Assembly: GCA_910588565.1 (NCBI GenBank)
Contig: CAJUPF010000007.1
Coordinates: 7,695 to 71,694, forward strand
Direction: 5' to 3'
Length of the DNA: 64,000 nucleotides
Source: an uncultured Lachnospiraceae bacterium
GTDB taxonomy: Bacteria > Bacillota > Clostridia > Lachnospirales > Lachnospiraceae
The notes beneath the pieces were generated by a model. It saw only the letters and a list, made by a program, of their open reading frames with translations. It did no database searches and was not told where the DNA came from. Each line of letters starts with the position of its first letter. Position 1 is the stretch's first letter. Position numbers and translations under genes: made by a program. Positions 1 through 8,821 of this stretch are shown piece by piece.

Positions 1-2141
1 TCATTATTGAATATCTGCATCGGATTATAATCCCGGTTCTTCTCATGGGCAATGACTTCATCCGAACTCATACCGAAGATAAACATATTATCCTCGCCCA
101 CTTCTTCGAGCATCTCAACATTGGCGCCATCCATTGTACCAATTGTAACTGCACCGTTTAACATAAACTTCATATTGCCTGTTCCGGATGCCTCTTTACT
201 TGCGGTAGAAATCTGCTCGCTGACGTCTGCTGCGGCAAAAATCCACTCTGCGTTGGAAACACGATAATCTTCAATAAATACCACTTTAATCTTGCCATGA
301 ATACTTTTATCATTATTAATTACTTCCGCAACGCTGTTAATCAGCTTAATCGTCAGCTTCGCGATTTTATAACCTGCCGCCGCTTTTGCGCCGAAAATAA
401 ACGTTCTTGGCGTAAACTCGCGATCCGGATGCTCTTTTAATTCATTATACAAATACATAATATGCAGAATGTTCAGCAGCTGACGCTTGTACTCATGCAA
501 ACGTTTTACCTGCACATCAAAAATAGAACGCGGATCTACATCAATGCCATTGTGCTCTTTGATATATTTTGCCAGACGCAGCTTATTCTGGTATTTGATA
601 TTCATAAATTCATGCTGCGCTTTTTCATCATCTGCGTAGAGAGCGAGCTTTTCGATTCTGCTTAAATCCGTAATCCATTCCGGTCCCACATGAGCCGTTA
701 CCCAGGCTGCCAGAAGCGGGTTGCCGTGAAGCAGGAAACGTCTCTGTGTAATTCCGTTTGTCTTATTATTGAATTTATCCGGGAACATCTCATAGAAATC
801 TTTTAATTCCTGATTCTTTAAGATCTCCGTATGCAGTCTCGCCACGCCGTTTACAGAATGACCTGCTGCAATTGCCAGATGAGCCATTTTCACCTGTCCG
901 TTGTAAATAATCGCCATACGCTCGATTTTACCATTGTCGCCCGGATAACGCTCCTGAATCCGAAGGATAAACCGGCGGTTTATTTCTTCTACAATCTGAT
1001 AAATTCTGGGCAGTAATCTTGAGAAAATCTCAATCGGCCATTTTTCCAGCGCTTCCGCCATAATGGTATGGTTTGTATAGGCGCATACCTGCGTGGTAAT
1101 ATTCCAAGCGTCGTCCCAGTCTAATTCCTCTTCATCCACCAGATAACGCATCAGCTCTGCTACCGCTACAGTCGGATGGGTATCATTTAACTGGAACGCC
1201 ACTTTCTTCGGCAGATCATGAATATCAGAATGCGTCTTCTTAAATCTGGCAATCGCGCGCTGTACGCTGGCAGATACAAAGAAATACTGCTGTTTGAGGC
1301 GAAGCTCTTTTCCTGCAATGTGGTTATCGTTCGGATAAAGCACTTCCACTAAGTTTCTTGCAAGATTCTCCTGCTCGACTGCCTTGTGGTAATCTCCTTT
1401 ATCAAAGGAATCCAGCTCAAAACATTCTGCCGGCTCCGCATCCCAGATCATAAGGGTATTTACCATATGGTTATTGTATCCCAAAATCGGCATATCATAA
1501 GGTACGGCACGAACGGACTGATACCCTTCCTGCTGGAATTTCACTCTTCCATCCGGTGTATTGACAGCGCGGACAAAGCCCCCGAATTTTACTTCATAGG
1601 TATATTCCGGTCTTCTGAGTTCAAACGGATAGCCTTCCTTCAGCCAGTTATCCGGCGCTTCTATCTGGAAACCATTTTCAATTTTCTGTTTAAACATACC
1701 ATAACGGTAACGGATTCCACAGCCATACGCTGTATAACCCAGTGTAGCCAGAGACTCCATAAAGCAGGCTGCAAGCCTTCCAAGGCCTCCGTTTCCAAGC
1801 GCCGGATCCGGCTCTTCATCTTCAATTGCATTGATATCAAGCCCCATCTCTTCTAACGCTTCCGCTACTGACTGGTAAGCGGTAAGATTGATCAGATTAT
1901 TCCCAAGCGCACGGCCCATCAGAAATTCCATAGACATATAATAAACAACCTTGGGATCCTGCTTTTTCATGCTGTTCTGGGTCTCCATCCACTGATCGAT
2001 AATCACCTCTTTGACCGCATGGGATACCGCCTGGAAAATCTCCTGCCCAGTCGCTTCATCCAGATTCTTGCGGTAGAGGGAACGGACATTGTCCTTTACC
2101 TCTTTTTTAAACTTCTCCTTGTCAAAAATTACTGATTCCAT
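1..2141 (-). CDS. glgP: Glycogen/starch phosphorylase, 3' end beyond window
   Basis: PLP-dependent phosphorolysis of alpha-1,4-glucan to glucose-1-phosphate in the cytoplasm. The reverse strand reads open from the ATG at 2141 to the window edge, giving 713 codons. The family is about 800-850 residues, so roughly the last 100 are outside. Near the left edge the frame contains EASGTGNMKFMLNGA, the segment with the PLP-binding lysine. The N-terminus has the family-typical YYMSMEFLMGRALGNNL. A strong AGGAGG lies 13 nt before the ATG, inside the 3' end of ileS. The gene starts 5 nt after the ileS stop codon, so the two are probably co-transcribed. Confidence 0.95.
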   Translation of the reverse strand, partial: MESVIFDKEKFKKEVKDNVRSLYRKNLDEATGQEIFQAVSHAVKEVIIDQWMETQNSMKKQDPKVVYYMSMEFLMGRALGNNLINLTAYQSVAEALEEMGLDINAIEDEEPDPALGNGGLGRLAACFMESLATLGYTAYGCGIRYRYGMFKQKIENGFQIEAPDNWLKEGYPFELRRPEYTYEVKFGGFVRAVNTPDGRVKFQQEGYQSVRAVPYDMPILGYNNHMVNTLMIWDAEPAECFELDSFDKGDYHKAVEQENLARNLVEVLYPNDNHIAGKELRLKQQYFFVSASVQRAIARFKKTHSDIHDLPKKVAFQLNDTHPTVAVAELMRYLVDEEELDWDDAWNITTQVCAYTNHTIMAEALEKWPIEIFSRLLPRIYQIVEEINRRFILRIQERYPGDNGKIERMAIIYNGQVKMAHLAIAAGHSVNGVARLHTEILKNQELKDFYEMFPDKFNNKTNGITQRRFLLHGNPLLAAWVTAHVGPEWITDLSRIEKLALYADDEKAQHEFMNIKYQNKLRLAKYIKEHNGIDVDPRSIFDVQVKRLHEYKRQLLNILHIMYLYNELKEHPDREFTPRTFIFGAKAAAGYKIAKLTIKLINSVAEVINNDKSIHGKIKVVFIEDYRVSNAEWIFAAADVSEQISTASKEASGTGNMKFMLNGAVTIGTMDGANVEMLEEVGEDNMFIFGMSSDEVIAHEKNRDYNPMQIFNN

Positions 2142-2146
2142 ATGAT

Positions 2147-5100
2147 TTACAGTTCCTCCTTTGCCAGCTTCTTTACTCCTAGCGTCACTTGCTCGCCATT
2201 GATATTCCATTCTTTTACATAACCCTCTGCCTTGCCGGAAGTAATCGCTTCCGCCAGTACTTCTGATTGGATTGTGTCTTTGTTCTGCTCAAAGATTCCG
2301 GCAATTTTCTCCTCGGACTGGTAAAATACTTCGATTTTATCCATAACCTCAAACCCGGCTTCTTTTCGCATGGTCTGTATCTTGCTGATCAGCTCCCGGA
2401 CAAATCCTTCTTCCATCAGTTCATCGGTCAGATTCGTATCTAACACTACAGTAACTTCGTTGTCCCCATCCGTTACATAGCCTTCCATCTGCGTCATTGC
2501 AATAAGCAGATCTTCTTCTAATAATACAACTTCATCGCTGATACTGTCAAGTTTTAATACCCCCTTGCTTCTTAATTCTGCCATCGCGGCATTGCCGTCT
2601 AACTCAGAAAGGGCTTTCTTAATCTGTCCCAAATATTTGCCATATTTCGGCCCTACCGTGCGAAGCTGCGGCTTAAACGAGTAGCTGGTATAAGCGCTGA
2701 CATCTGTGGTAAATTCCACTTTTTTTACATTTAATTCATCTTCGATAATTTCTGTATAGAACTCCGGCAGCTCAAACGGCGCTTTTACAAACATGGAACC
2801 GATTGGCTGGCGGTTCTTGATATTGGCCGTATTCCGGCAGGCGCGTCCCATTACTACGATCTTTAATACGGCTTTCATATTCTGCTCTAACTCTTTGTCA
2901 ATTACAGATTCATCCGCCGTCGGAAAATCACACAGATGTACGCTTTCCGGAGCCGAATCATCCAATGTGCAGACCAGATTACGGTAGATATCTTCTGCCA
3001 TAAACGGAATCATTGGAGCAGCGCATTTTGCCACCGTCACAAGCGCTGTATAGAGCGTCATATAGGCATTGATCTTATCCTGCTCCATACCTTTCGCCCA
3101 GAAACGTTCCCTGCTTCTTCTGACATACCAGTTGCTCATCTCATCCACAAAGCCATCAAGCGCCCTTGCAGCCTCAGGAATCCGGTAATTGCCAAGGTTT
3201 TGATCCACATCCAGAATCAGGCTATTGAGCTTGGATAACAGCCATTTATCCATAACCGGTAATTTATCATATTCCAATGTATACTTACCTGCGTCAAATT
3301 CATCAATATTGGCATACAGTACAAAGAACGCATAGGTATTCCAGAGCGTACCCATAAATTTCCGCTGACCTTCCTGTACGGCCTTGCCATGGAAACGGTT
3401 CGGCAGCCATGGCGCGGAGTTAATATAAAAATACCAGCGGATTGCATCTGCGCCAAATTCTTCCAGCGCTTTAAACGGATCTATGGCATTTCCTTTGGAT
3501 TTGCTCATCTTCTGGCCTTTTTCATCCTGTACATGGCCCAGTACAATTACATTTTCATACGGCGACTGGTTAAATAAAATCGTAGATTCCGCCATCAGGG
3601 AATAGAACCATCCACGGGTCTGATCCACTGCCTCCGAAATAAATTTTGCCGGGAACTGCTGTTCAAACAGTTCTTTATTCTCAAATGGATAATGATGCTG
3701 CGCAAAAGGCATTGCCCCGGAATCAAACCAGCAGTCGATTACTTCCGGCACGCGGTGCATTTCACCGCCGCAGTCCGGGCACTTAAATGTGATTTCATCG
3801 ATATAAGGCCTGTGAAGCTCCGTCTCCGCTGCTTTTGGATTGCCGCACCGTTCCGCCAGTTTTGCACGGCTTCCGATGCATTCCTGATGGCCGCATTCAC
3901 ATTCCCATACATTTAACGGAGTTCCCCAGTAACGGTTTCTGGAAATACCCCAGTCCTGGATATTTTCCAGCCAGTCGCCAAACCGGCCTTTTCCAATGGA
4001 TTCCGGAATCCAGTTAACCGTGTTGTTATTGCGGATCAAATCGTCTTTTACCGCCGTCATCTTGATAAACCAGGATTCCCTTGCATAGTAGATTAACGGC
4101 GTATCGCATCTCCAGCAGTGCGGATAGTCATGCTCAAATTTGGGAGCATCATACAACAGGCCTTTCTCTTCCAGCTCTTTTAATACCATTGGATCTGCTT
4201 TTTTTACAAATACGCCCACGTAGTTCGTTTCTTCACTCATTTCGCCTTTGCCGTTTACCAGCTGTACAAACGGCAGATCGTATTTTCTTCCCACATTCGC
4301 GTCATCCTCGCCAAATGCGGGCGCAATGTGGACAATTCCGGTACCGTCTGTCATCGTAACGTAACTGTCGCAGGTGATATAATGTGCTTTTTTGCGCTGT
4401 TTTTCTATAATTTTATCCGCAAAATGAAATAACGGCTCATATTCTTTGTATTCCAGCTCCGTTCCTTTATAGGTTTCCAGAACTTCATATGCGGCTGTAC
4501 CTTCTTCCGCCAGTCTGCCCAGAACCGTATCCAGCAGAGCCTTTGCCATATAATACGTATAGCCGTCAGCTGCTTTGACTTTACAGTAGGTTTCGTCCGG
4601 ATTTACGCAGAGCGCTACGTTGCTGGGCAGCGTCCACGGCGTCGTGGTCCATGCCAGAAAATAAGCGTCTTCGCCTATTACTTTAAAACGCGCGATTGCG
4701 GAACGTTCTTTGACGGTTTTATACCCCTGCGCAACCTCCTGGGAAGAAAGCGGCGTACCGCAGCGCGGGCAGTAGGGAACGATTTTAAAACCTTTGTATA
4801 ACAGCTTCTTATCCCAGATCTGCTTTAACGCCCACCATTCAGATTCAATAAAATCGTCGTGGTATGTGACATAAGGATCGTCCATATCTGCCCAGAAACC
4901 TACGGTTCCTGAAAAATCTTCCCACATTCCCTTGTATTTCCATACGGATTCCTTACATTTTTTGATAAAAGGTTCCATACCGTACTCTTCGATCTGCTCT
5001 TTGCCGTTTAACCCAAGCAGGCGCTCCACTTCCAGCTCTACCGGCAGTCCGTGGGTATCCCAGCCGGCTTTCCGGGGCACATATTTGCCTTTCATAGTCT

Positions 5101-5314
5101 GATATCTTGGAATCATATCTTTGATAACACGGGTTAATACGTGCCCGATATGCGGCTTACCGTTTGCGGTTGGCGGCCCGTCGTAAAAAGTATACGTTTC
5201 GCCTTCTTTGCGGTTTTCCATACTTTTCCGGAAAATATCATTGTCTCTCCAGAACTGCTCCGTCTGTTTTTCACGTTCAACAAAATTAAGATTTGTTTCA
5301 ACTTTGTTATACAT
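2147..5314 (-). CDS. ileS: Isoleucyl-tRNA synthetase
   Basis: Charges tRNA-Ile with isoleucine in the cytoplasm. The 1055-residue product has the class I signature PHIGH at residues 54-58 (in GPPTANGKPHIGH) and the KMSKS loop (DEKGQKMSKSKGN) near residue 600. Between them lies the CP1 editing domain (WTTTPWTLPSN, GTGIVHIAPAFGEDD). The length and the GPPTANGKPHIGH form fit the longer, eukaryote-like IleRS type 2 rather than the roughly 930-residue type 1. Type 2 enzymes are known for low mupirocin sensitivity; that is inference here. The start is the ATG at 5314, preceded by CAGGAGGTAACC; an upstream in-frame extension runs into the T-box terminator and was rejected. glgP follows directly. Confidence 0.97.
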   Translation of the reverse strand: MYNKVETNLNFVEREKQTEQFWRDNDIFRKSMENRKEGETYTFYDGPPTANGKPHIGHVLTRVIKDMIPRYQTMKGKYVPRKAGWDTHGLPVELEVERLLGLNGKEQIEEYGMEPFIKKCKESVWKYKGMWEDFSGTVGFWADMDDPYVTYHDDFIESEWWALKQIWDKKLLYKGFKIVPYCPRCGTPLSSQEVAQGYKTVKERSAIARFKVIGEDAYFLAWTTTPWTLPSNVALCVNPDETYCKVKAADGYTYYMAKALLDTVLGRLAEEGTAAYEVLETYKGTELEYKEYEPLFHFADKIIEKQRKKAHYITCDSYVTMTDGTGIVHIAPAFGEDDANVGRKYDLPFVQLVNGKGEMSEETNYVGVFVKKADPMVLKELEEKGLLYDAPKFEHDYPHCWRCDTPLIYYARESWFIKMTAVKDDLIRNNNTVNWIPESIGKGRFGDWLENIQDWGISRNRYWGTPLNVWECECGHQECIGSRAKLAERCGNPKAAETELHRPYIDEITFKCPDCGGEMHRVPEVIDCWFDSGAMPFAQHHYPFENKELFEQQFPAKFISEAVDQTRGWFYSLMAESTILFNQSPYENVIVLGHVQDEKGQKMSKSKGNAIDPFKALEEFGADAIRWYFYINSAPWLPNRFHGKAVQEGQRKFMGTLWNTYAFFVLYANIDEFDAGKYTLEYDKLPVMDKWLLSKLNSLILDVDQNLGNYRIPEAARALDGFVDEMSNWYVRRSRERFWAKGMEQDKINAYMTLYTALVTVAKCAAPMIPFMAEDIYRNLVCTLDDSAPESVHLCDFPTADESVIDKELEQNMKAVLKIVVMGRACRNTANIKNRQPIGSMFVKAPFELPEFYTEIIEDELNVKKVEFTTDVSAYTSYSFKPQLRTVGPKYGKYLGQIKKALSELDGNAAMAELRSKGVLKLDSISDEVVLLEEDLLIAMTQMEGYVTDGDNEVTVVLDTNLTDELMEEGFVRELISKIQTMRKEAGFEVMDKIEVFYQSEEKIAGIFEQNKDTIQSEVLAEAITSGKAEGYVKEWNINGEQVTLGVKKLAKEEL

Positions 5315-5334
5315 GGTTACCTCCTGTTTTTGCT

Positions 5335-5610
5335 GTGAAATAAAAAAAGCCTTCTTCCTGTAATAGGACGAAGGGCTTTGCATCGTTGTACCACCTGTTA
5401 CAGCATACTTGGAATGTAATTCCGCATATACGATTCCCGTAACGTGGGAATAACCGTCAGCGCTTACTCTCTGATTCGATTTCGGGCTGCAGCTTGGAAG
5501 GGATATTCAGATAACTGCTACTCATACCGGCTCGCACCAAACCCGGTTCGCTGTGATTTTTACAGGTATCTTACTGTCTTCGTCATCGCTTTTGGTCTTT
5601 CTTTTCTTCT
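5335..5610 (-). promoter_or_regulatory. T-box riboswitch leader of ileS
   Basis: Transcribed from the ileS promoter towards ileS. It contains the T-box core AGGTGGTACAACG (5384-5396), which pairs with the uncharged tRNA acceptor end. This is followed by a terminator hairpin (arms AAAGCC...GGCTTT, 5345-5379) ending in a T run. Upstream is a Stem I-like segment with GGTTTGGTGCGAGCC, typical of the apical loop region. An ATC triplet sits in GAATATCCC, where the specifier loop is expected, matching isoleucine. A TAT triplet overlaps it by one register, so the specifier assignment rests partly on the downstream gene. Known T-boxes of this type permit read-through when tRNA-Ile is uncharged. Confidence 0.9.
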
Positions 5611-5615
5611 TAGTC

Positions 5616-5645
5616 AGTATAAAGCGGATTGCTGTCGTTTGTCAA
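5616..5645 (-). promoter_or_regulatory. Promoter of ileS operon
   Basis: The reverse strand reads TTGACA (5645-5640), an 18-bp spacer, then TATACT (5621-5616). This is close to the sigma-A consensus and directly precedes the T-box leader. Confidence 0.8.
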
Positions 5646-5760
5646 GAGTGTTTTCTGCTGATCCATTGCATGTCTTAACAATTCCGTTACATTTCACACC
5701 CACGCCAGTTTTGTTGCCCGACGGCAAGGGACGGCTGCCTTCTATGAATTTACGCTTTTG

Positions 5761-5793
5761 CCCATCGCCAATCAGCAAGTGATTGGCGATGGG
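5761..5793. repeat. Perfect 14-bp inverted repeat, 5-nt loop
   Basis: Arms CCCATCGCCAATCA (5761-5774) and TGATTGGCGATGGG (5780-5793) pair perfectly around GCAAG. On the reverse strand the loop is CTTGC, as in the palindrome at 17499-17531. No T run follows on either strand, so a simple terminator is unlikely. The flanks 5646-5760 and 5794-5887 show no convincing gene. Confidence 0.7.
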
Positions 5794-5887
5794 AGTGAAA
5801 AGTAACACAATTCCTGTTTCTGTTCCTCAGAAATATGGAACCCAAACTTCTTCAATCTTTGTGGATACCTCAATGCCAGATATGGCA

Positions 5888-5938
5888 GAAAACAAGTCAG
5901 AAAAGCGCTCACCCCGCTATTTCTGCAAAAGTGAGCGC
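5888..5938 (-). terminator. Terminator of the DUF4190 gene
   Basis: On the reverse strand, arms GCGCTCAC (5938-5931) and GTGAGCGC (5912-5905) are followed by TTTTCTGACTTGTTTTC. It lies just after the stop codon at 5946. Confidence 0.7.
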
Positions 5939-5945
5939 CTTCCAT

Positions 5946-6695
5946 CTAAAACGTATCATCATGATGTCTGTCGTCATAATTCGGAATATCATAATTGTTA
6001 TAAAAATCCTGCAGTCCGTTTTCAAACACATTTTCAGTTCCCTGCTGAAAATCCGTTGAAGCCAGCATGATTATCAGAGATATAAAGAAAATCACAATCG
6101 AAAGCGCAGATGTTACTATCCCTGTAATTGCAGCGCCTTTTCCGCTGTTTGTCTTTACAAGCTGAAGGATTCCGAATATAATTGCTGCTATTGCAATCGG
6201 TATATTGACACAGCTGCAGCAAAGCACGAGAGAAATAATTCCCATAACCATAGAGGCAATCCCAAATCCCTGGCTCTCCGCCTGATATGGTTCCTGCTGC
6301 ATCTGCTGATACGGATTCTGCTGGTAACTGTTCTGCTGATTCATCCCCTGGGACGGCGTCTGATAATATTCTCCCCTGGGCTGAAATGTGCCTTCCCTAT
6401 AAAGCCCCGGCTGCGGCTCATTCCAGGGAACTTCTGGCTTGGGTTCCTGGGGGATCTGCTCATCTCCCCTATCACTGCCATATGGCACAGAAGAACGGTC
6501 AGAAGTCGTCCCGCTTATACTGTTATCTAACCCCAAAGCATATCCAGATGCCCGTTCCGCGGCATTGCGATCCGGGGCGTCCATACGCTCCCTGTCCGAC
6601 ACATGCGCTTCTGAGAGGATATAATCCTGCTCAGAAGATTTTTCTGCATCATGACCGTCTTCCATTTTATCCGAATATAAATTTTCCTCGTTCAT
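5946..6695 (-). CDS. DUF4190-domain membrane protein with long acidic/Gln-rich N-terminus
   Basis: 249 residues. The first 150 or so are hydrophilic, rich in Asp, Glu, Ser, then Gln and Tyr (QQNPYQQMQQEPYQ-type runs), and look disordered. The C-terminal part (FGIASMVMGIISLVLCCSCVN onward) holds two to three hydrophobic helices of DUF4190 type. The function of the family is unknown. The start is the ATG at 6695, preceded by AGGAGTGAGAATA; the same frame is open further upstream but with no ribosome site. A paralogous short DUF4190 gene lies upstream at 7010-7324. Confidence 0.85.
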   Translation of the reverse strand: MNEENLYSDKMEDGHDAEKSSEQDYILSEAHVSDRERMDAPDRNAAERASGYALGLDNSISGTTSDRSSVPYGSDRGDEQIPQEPKPEVPWNEPQPGLYREGTFQPRGEYYQTPSQGMNQQNSYQQNPYQQMQQEPYQAESQGFGIASMVMGIISLVLCCSCVNIPIAIAAIIFGILQLVKTNSGKGAAITGIVTSALSIVIFFISLIIMLASTDFQQGTENVFENGLQDFYNNYDIPNYDDRHHDDTF

Positions 6696-6945
6696 TATTC
6701 TCACTCCTGTCTCTCCAGAGCATGTTGTAAAAAACATTCCCGGCATCCGCATGAATTGTGAAATCCATCTTCCGGAAAACATTTTCGGGCACGCCCTAAG
6801 CCTCCAAACTCCCCTTGCAAAGATTCTGCAAAAATCTGTTTCGGGCTGCATTTCACATTTACGACAGCTCTCATATGCTGTCTGACGTGAAACATAATGT
6901 AACAACAAACGTATCAAAATGTTACAAAATACCGCTTATATGCAC

Positions 6946-7000
6946 TGTCGGAATCCCCTGTATCCCGCCCCTGCGGCTAAAGAACTAAGAGATTCCGACA
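6946..7000. repeat. 10-bp inverted repeat in the 6696-7009 gap
   Basis: TGTCGGAATC (6946-6955) and GATTCCGACA (6991-7000) are perfect complements 35 nt apart, starting 9 bp after the stop of the 7010-7324 gene. It may act as a factor-assisted terminator, but there is no T run. The rest of the 314-bp gap shows no recognisable gene. Confidence 0.5.
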
Positions 7001-7009
7001 ATCCATTGA

Positions 7010-7324
7010 TTACTGTAAATAACTTTCAAGGCTAGACATTCCGCCCAGCGCTGCAAGGCCAATCATACCCAGTATGAAGATAGCCATCGCAATAATAATT
7101 CCGATTACGCCGCAGACAATTCCGGCAGTGGACATTCCGTTTTTCCCATTATTCTTGCCATGAAGAACACCAAGAATAATCGCAACGATTCCGGCTACGA
7201 TACTTAAATACCAGATACAGCACAATACAATAGATACAATGCCCAGTACCATAGAAGCAATCGCTAATCCATTACCCCCACTGCCGCTACCACTACCGCC
7301 TTTGTAATCATCAAATTCATTCAT
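7010..7324 (-). CDS. Small DUF4190 membrane protein
   Basis: 104 residues: a Gly/Ser-rich head (GGSGSGSGGNG) followed by three hydrophobic segments (LAIASMVLGIVSIVLCC, LSIVAGIVAIILGVL, STAGIVCGVIGIIIAMAIFI). This is the typical DUF4190 arrangement. The core LAIASMVLGIVSIVLCC closely matches the paralogue at 5946-6695, so the pair probably arose by duplication. The start ATG at 7324 follows ACGGAGGATAGGAAT. It has its own promoter at 7365-7393. Function unknown; a membrane location is predicted. Confidence 0.85.
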   Translation of the reverse strand: MNEFDDYKGGSGSGSGGNGLAIASMVLGIVSIVLCCIWYLSIVAGIVAIILGVLHGKNNGKNGMSTAGIVCGVIGIIIAMAIFILGMIGLAALGGMSSLESYLQ

Positions 7325-7364
7325 ATTCCTATCCTCCGTTTTATAATAAAATCATAACAGTTAC

Positions 7365-7393
7365 ATTCTATCAAATTCACCTCTGTCTTTCAA
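7365..7393 (-). promoter_or_regulatory. Promoter of the small DUF4190 gene
   Basis: TTGAAA (7393-7388), a 17-bp spacer and TAGAAT (7370-7365) on the reverse strand, 41 bp before the start codon. Confidence 0.7.
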
Positions 7394-7473
7394 TACATAT
7401 TTTAATTTTATGCCATAAAACGTAACCGTTCCGTCTTCTGGCTTCACTGTTACAGAATCCAGCTTATTTTAAG

Positions 7474-7552
7474 TTTGCCTATGGCAAAGCAGCCGGATTT
7501 TTGGCAATTCCGCTATATCAGCTGCTAACTGCGCAACAAGTGCGCAGTTATA
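7474..7552 (-). repeat. Dispersed palindrome-headed element, copy A
   Basis: On the reverse strand the element begins with a palindrome (arms AACTGCGCA and TGCGCAGTT, 7549-7527, loop CTTGT). It continues GCAGCTGATATAGCGGAATT, then GCCAAAAATCCGGCTGCTT. The same head and tail occur at 17499-17580 on the forward strand with few changes. Both copies also translate to similar peptides (NCAL-AQ-AADI-ELP-IRLL), so a shared coding relic is an alternative to a mobile element. Confidence 0.6.
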
Positions 7553-7640
7553 AGTTGAACTATTCCCAAAAAACACCTCATTAACATCCATATCAAGAAA
7601 TACTCACACCACCTCTACCCCTGCTATAAATCAACATCCA

Positions 7641-7791
7641 GCTCAGGGCGGGTCTCTCTCTGTACACAGACCGTTAAAAGACGCTGGTACTTAGTGCGTG
7701 GCGATTGCTTGCAATCGGCACACACTTATGTACCGCTGCGTCTTTTAAGAGCGAGAGCGAGTCTGTGGACAGAGAGAGACCCGCCCTGAGC
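7641..7791. repeat. 151-bp nested inverted repeat (giant hairpin)
   Basis: Outer arms 7641-7671 and 7761-7791 are complementary at 30 of 31 positions (GCTCAGGGCGGGTC...). Inside them TTAAAAGACGC pairs with GCGTCTTTTAA, then GGTAC with GTACC. The centre is CGATTG-CTTG-CAATCG. The whole unit can fold into one long stem with small bulges. There is no ORF within it. It resembles a MITE-like non-autonomous element or a structured RNA; no transposase or target duplication was recognised. Confidence 0.75.
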
Positions 7792-7807
7792 GTCCCTCTT
7801 GATAACA

Positions 7808-7890
7808 CATCCCTTTATGCCATTCGGCCACAAAAGAGGTTATACCCTCCGGGCATCCCTTTATGCCATTCGGCCACAAAAGAGGTTATA
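7808..7890 (-). repeat. 46-bp element, two tandem copies
   Basis: Two units beginning CATCCCTTTATGCCATTCGG start at 7808 and 7854, so the period is 46 bp. The linking part reads TATACCCTCCGGG. On the reverse strand the array starts at the stop codon of the sod gene. The element belongs to the family also seen at 11068, 16410, 24108, 44131 and 63946. Confidence 0.8.
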
Positions 7891-8377
7891 AATTTGACTC
7901 TACCACTCCACATGCAATCTTTTCTCCCGAATTTCCGGAAGGCTGCGTGATAAAATCGTCTGGATTTCTATGGATTACCATTGATTTCCCAATTACATCA
8001 TAAAGTTCCAGTTTCTGATTGTAAAATGACAGCCAGGCATATCCATTATAGGAAATTAACGGCGGCAGATCTCCGGCGTGCATGGCATGCAGCTTATTAC
8101 CCGGATTATAATGCGCTCCGGTCTTTGCAAACTGATCGGAGCAATCCCCATATTCATGCATATGAAACGCGTAAAAAGCAGGAGCATCCAGCCCGCCTGA
8201 ATCCGGCAGTCCAAATACTTCTGCTTCTAATAAAACACCTCCAACTGGGACAACAAAAAAATTGACAAAACCGCTGATATCGGGATAGTCAGACGAACCC
8301 TTCAGCTCTGCGCACGCCTGTGGGCGATTATCATAGAATAGCCGCATAAAATTAAGTCTTGGTGTTATTTTCAGCAT
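7886..8377 (-). CDS. Cu/Zn superoxide dismutase-like protein
   Basis: 163 residues. It carries the metal-ligand pattern of the Cu/Zn SOD family: FHMHEYGDCS (two Cu histidines and the first disulfide Cys), GAHYNP (bridging His), HAGDLP (Zn His/Asp region) and SMVIHRNPDDF (Cu His). The end QPSGNSGEKIACGVVE carries the second Cys. The family dismutates superoxide. No signal peptide is visible, unusual because bacterial SodC is normally exported. The start ATG at 8377 follows AAAGAGGTTTTT. It is the last gene of the metal operon, 57 bp after arsR, and its stop codon lies in the 46-bp repeat array. Confidence 0.85.
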   Translation of the reverse strand: MLKITPRLNFMRLFYDNRPQACAELKGSSDYPDISGFVNFFVVPVGGVLLEAEVFGLPDSGGLDAPAFYAFHMHEYGDCSDQFAKTGAHYNPGNKLHAMHAGDLPPLISYNGYAWLSFYNQKLELYDVIGKSMVIHRNPDDFITQPSGNSGEKIACGVVESNL

Positions 8378-8433
8378 AAAAACCTCTTTTTTAACTATTC
8401 TATGCACAAAGCGCGGGGTTGTTCCTCCATTCT

Positions 8434-8793
8434 TTATTCTTCTATGTGTTCCCGCCCCTGGGCAATGATTGTACGGACATGGCTGTCTGCCAGAGAATAG
8501 AACACTGACTTTCCTTCCCGTCTGCTCTTTACCAGTTTATTCTGTTTTAAAATCCGAAGCTGATGTGAAATCGCCGACTGGGTCATATGCAGCGCGGCAG
8601 CCAGATCACAGACACATACCTCCGCTTCAAATAATACAAATAAAATACGAATCCGGGTAGAATCCCCAAATACCTTGAATAATTCCGCCAAATCATATAA
8701 TTCTGTCTCTTCCGGCATTGTCTCATTTACAATTTTCAAAAGATCTTCATGCACTTCTATACTGTCACAGCAGACAGCTTCCTGTTTCTTCAT
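8434..8793 (-). CDS. ArsR/SmtB-family metal-sensing repressor
   Basis: 119 residues with the winged-helix core LAELFKVFGDSTRIRILFVL and recognition helix TQSAISHQLRILKQNKLV. Two kinds of metal site are visible. One is CVCDL with an N-terminal CC pair (alpha-3N type, as in CadC). The other is D-x-H followed eleven residues later by H-x-x-E (DSHVRTIIAQGREHIEE), the alpha-5 zinc pattern of CzrA/SmtB. Such proteins leave the operator when Zn, Cd or Pb binds. It lies 28 bp after the P-type ATPase gene. A CzrA-like operator sits at the operon promoter (11112-11133), so autoregulation of the whole operon is likely. Confidence 0.92.
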   Translation of the reverse strand: MKKQEAVCCDSIEVHEDLLKIVNETMPEETELYDLAELFKVFGDSTRIRILFVLFEAEVCVCDLAAALHMTQSAISHQLRILKQNKLVKSRREGKSVFYSLADSHVRTIIAQGREHIEE

Positions 8794-8821
8794 TTTATCA
8801 CATCCCCACTGTTTCTTTCTA

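Noticed and set aside
5318..5383. N-terminal extension of IleRS
   Set aside because: It would be encoded by the T-box terminator hairpin; the standard start with AGGAGG is at 5314.
6700..6917. N-terminal extension of the DUF4190 protein
   Set aside because: The frame is open but has no ribosome site, while a good one precedes the ATG at 6695.
7641..7791. Integron attC site
   Set aside because: The ends lack the GTTRRRY/RYYYAAC core pairs and there is no integrase or cassette gene.
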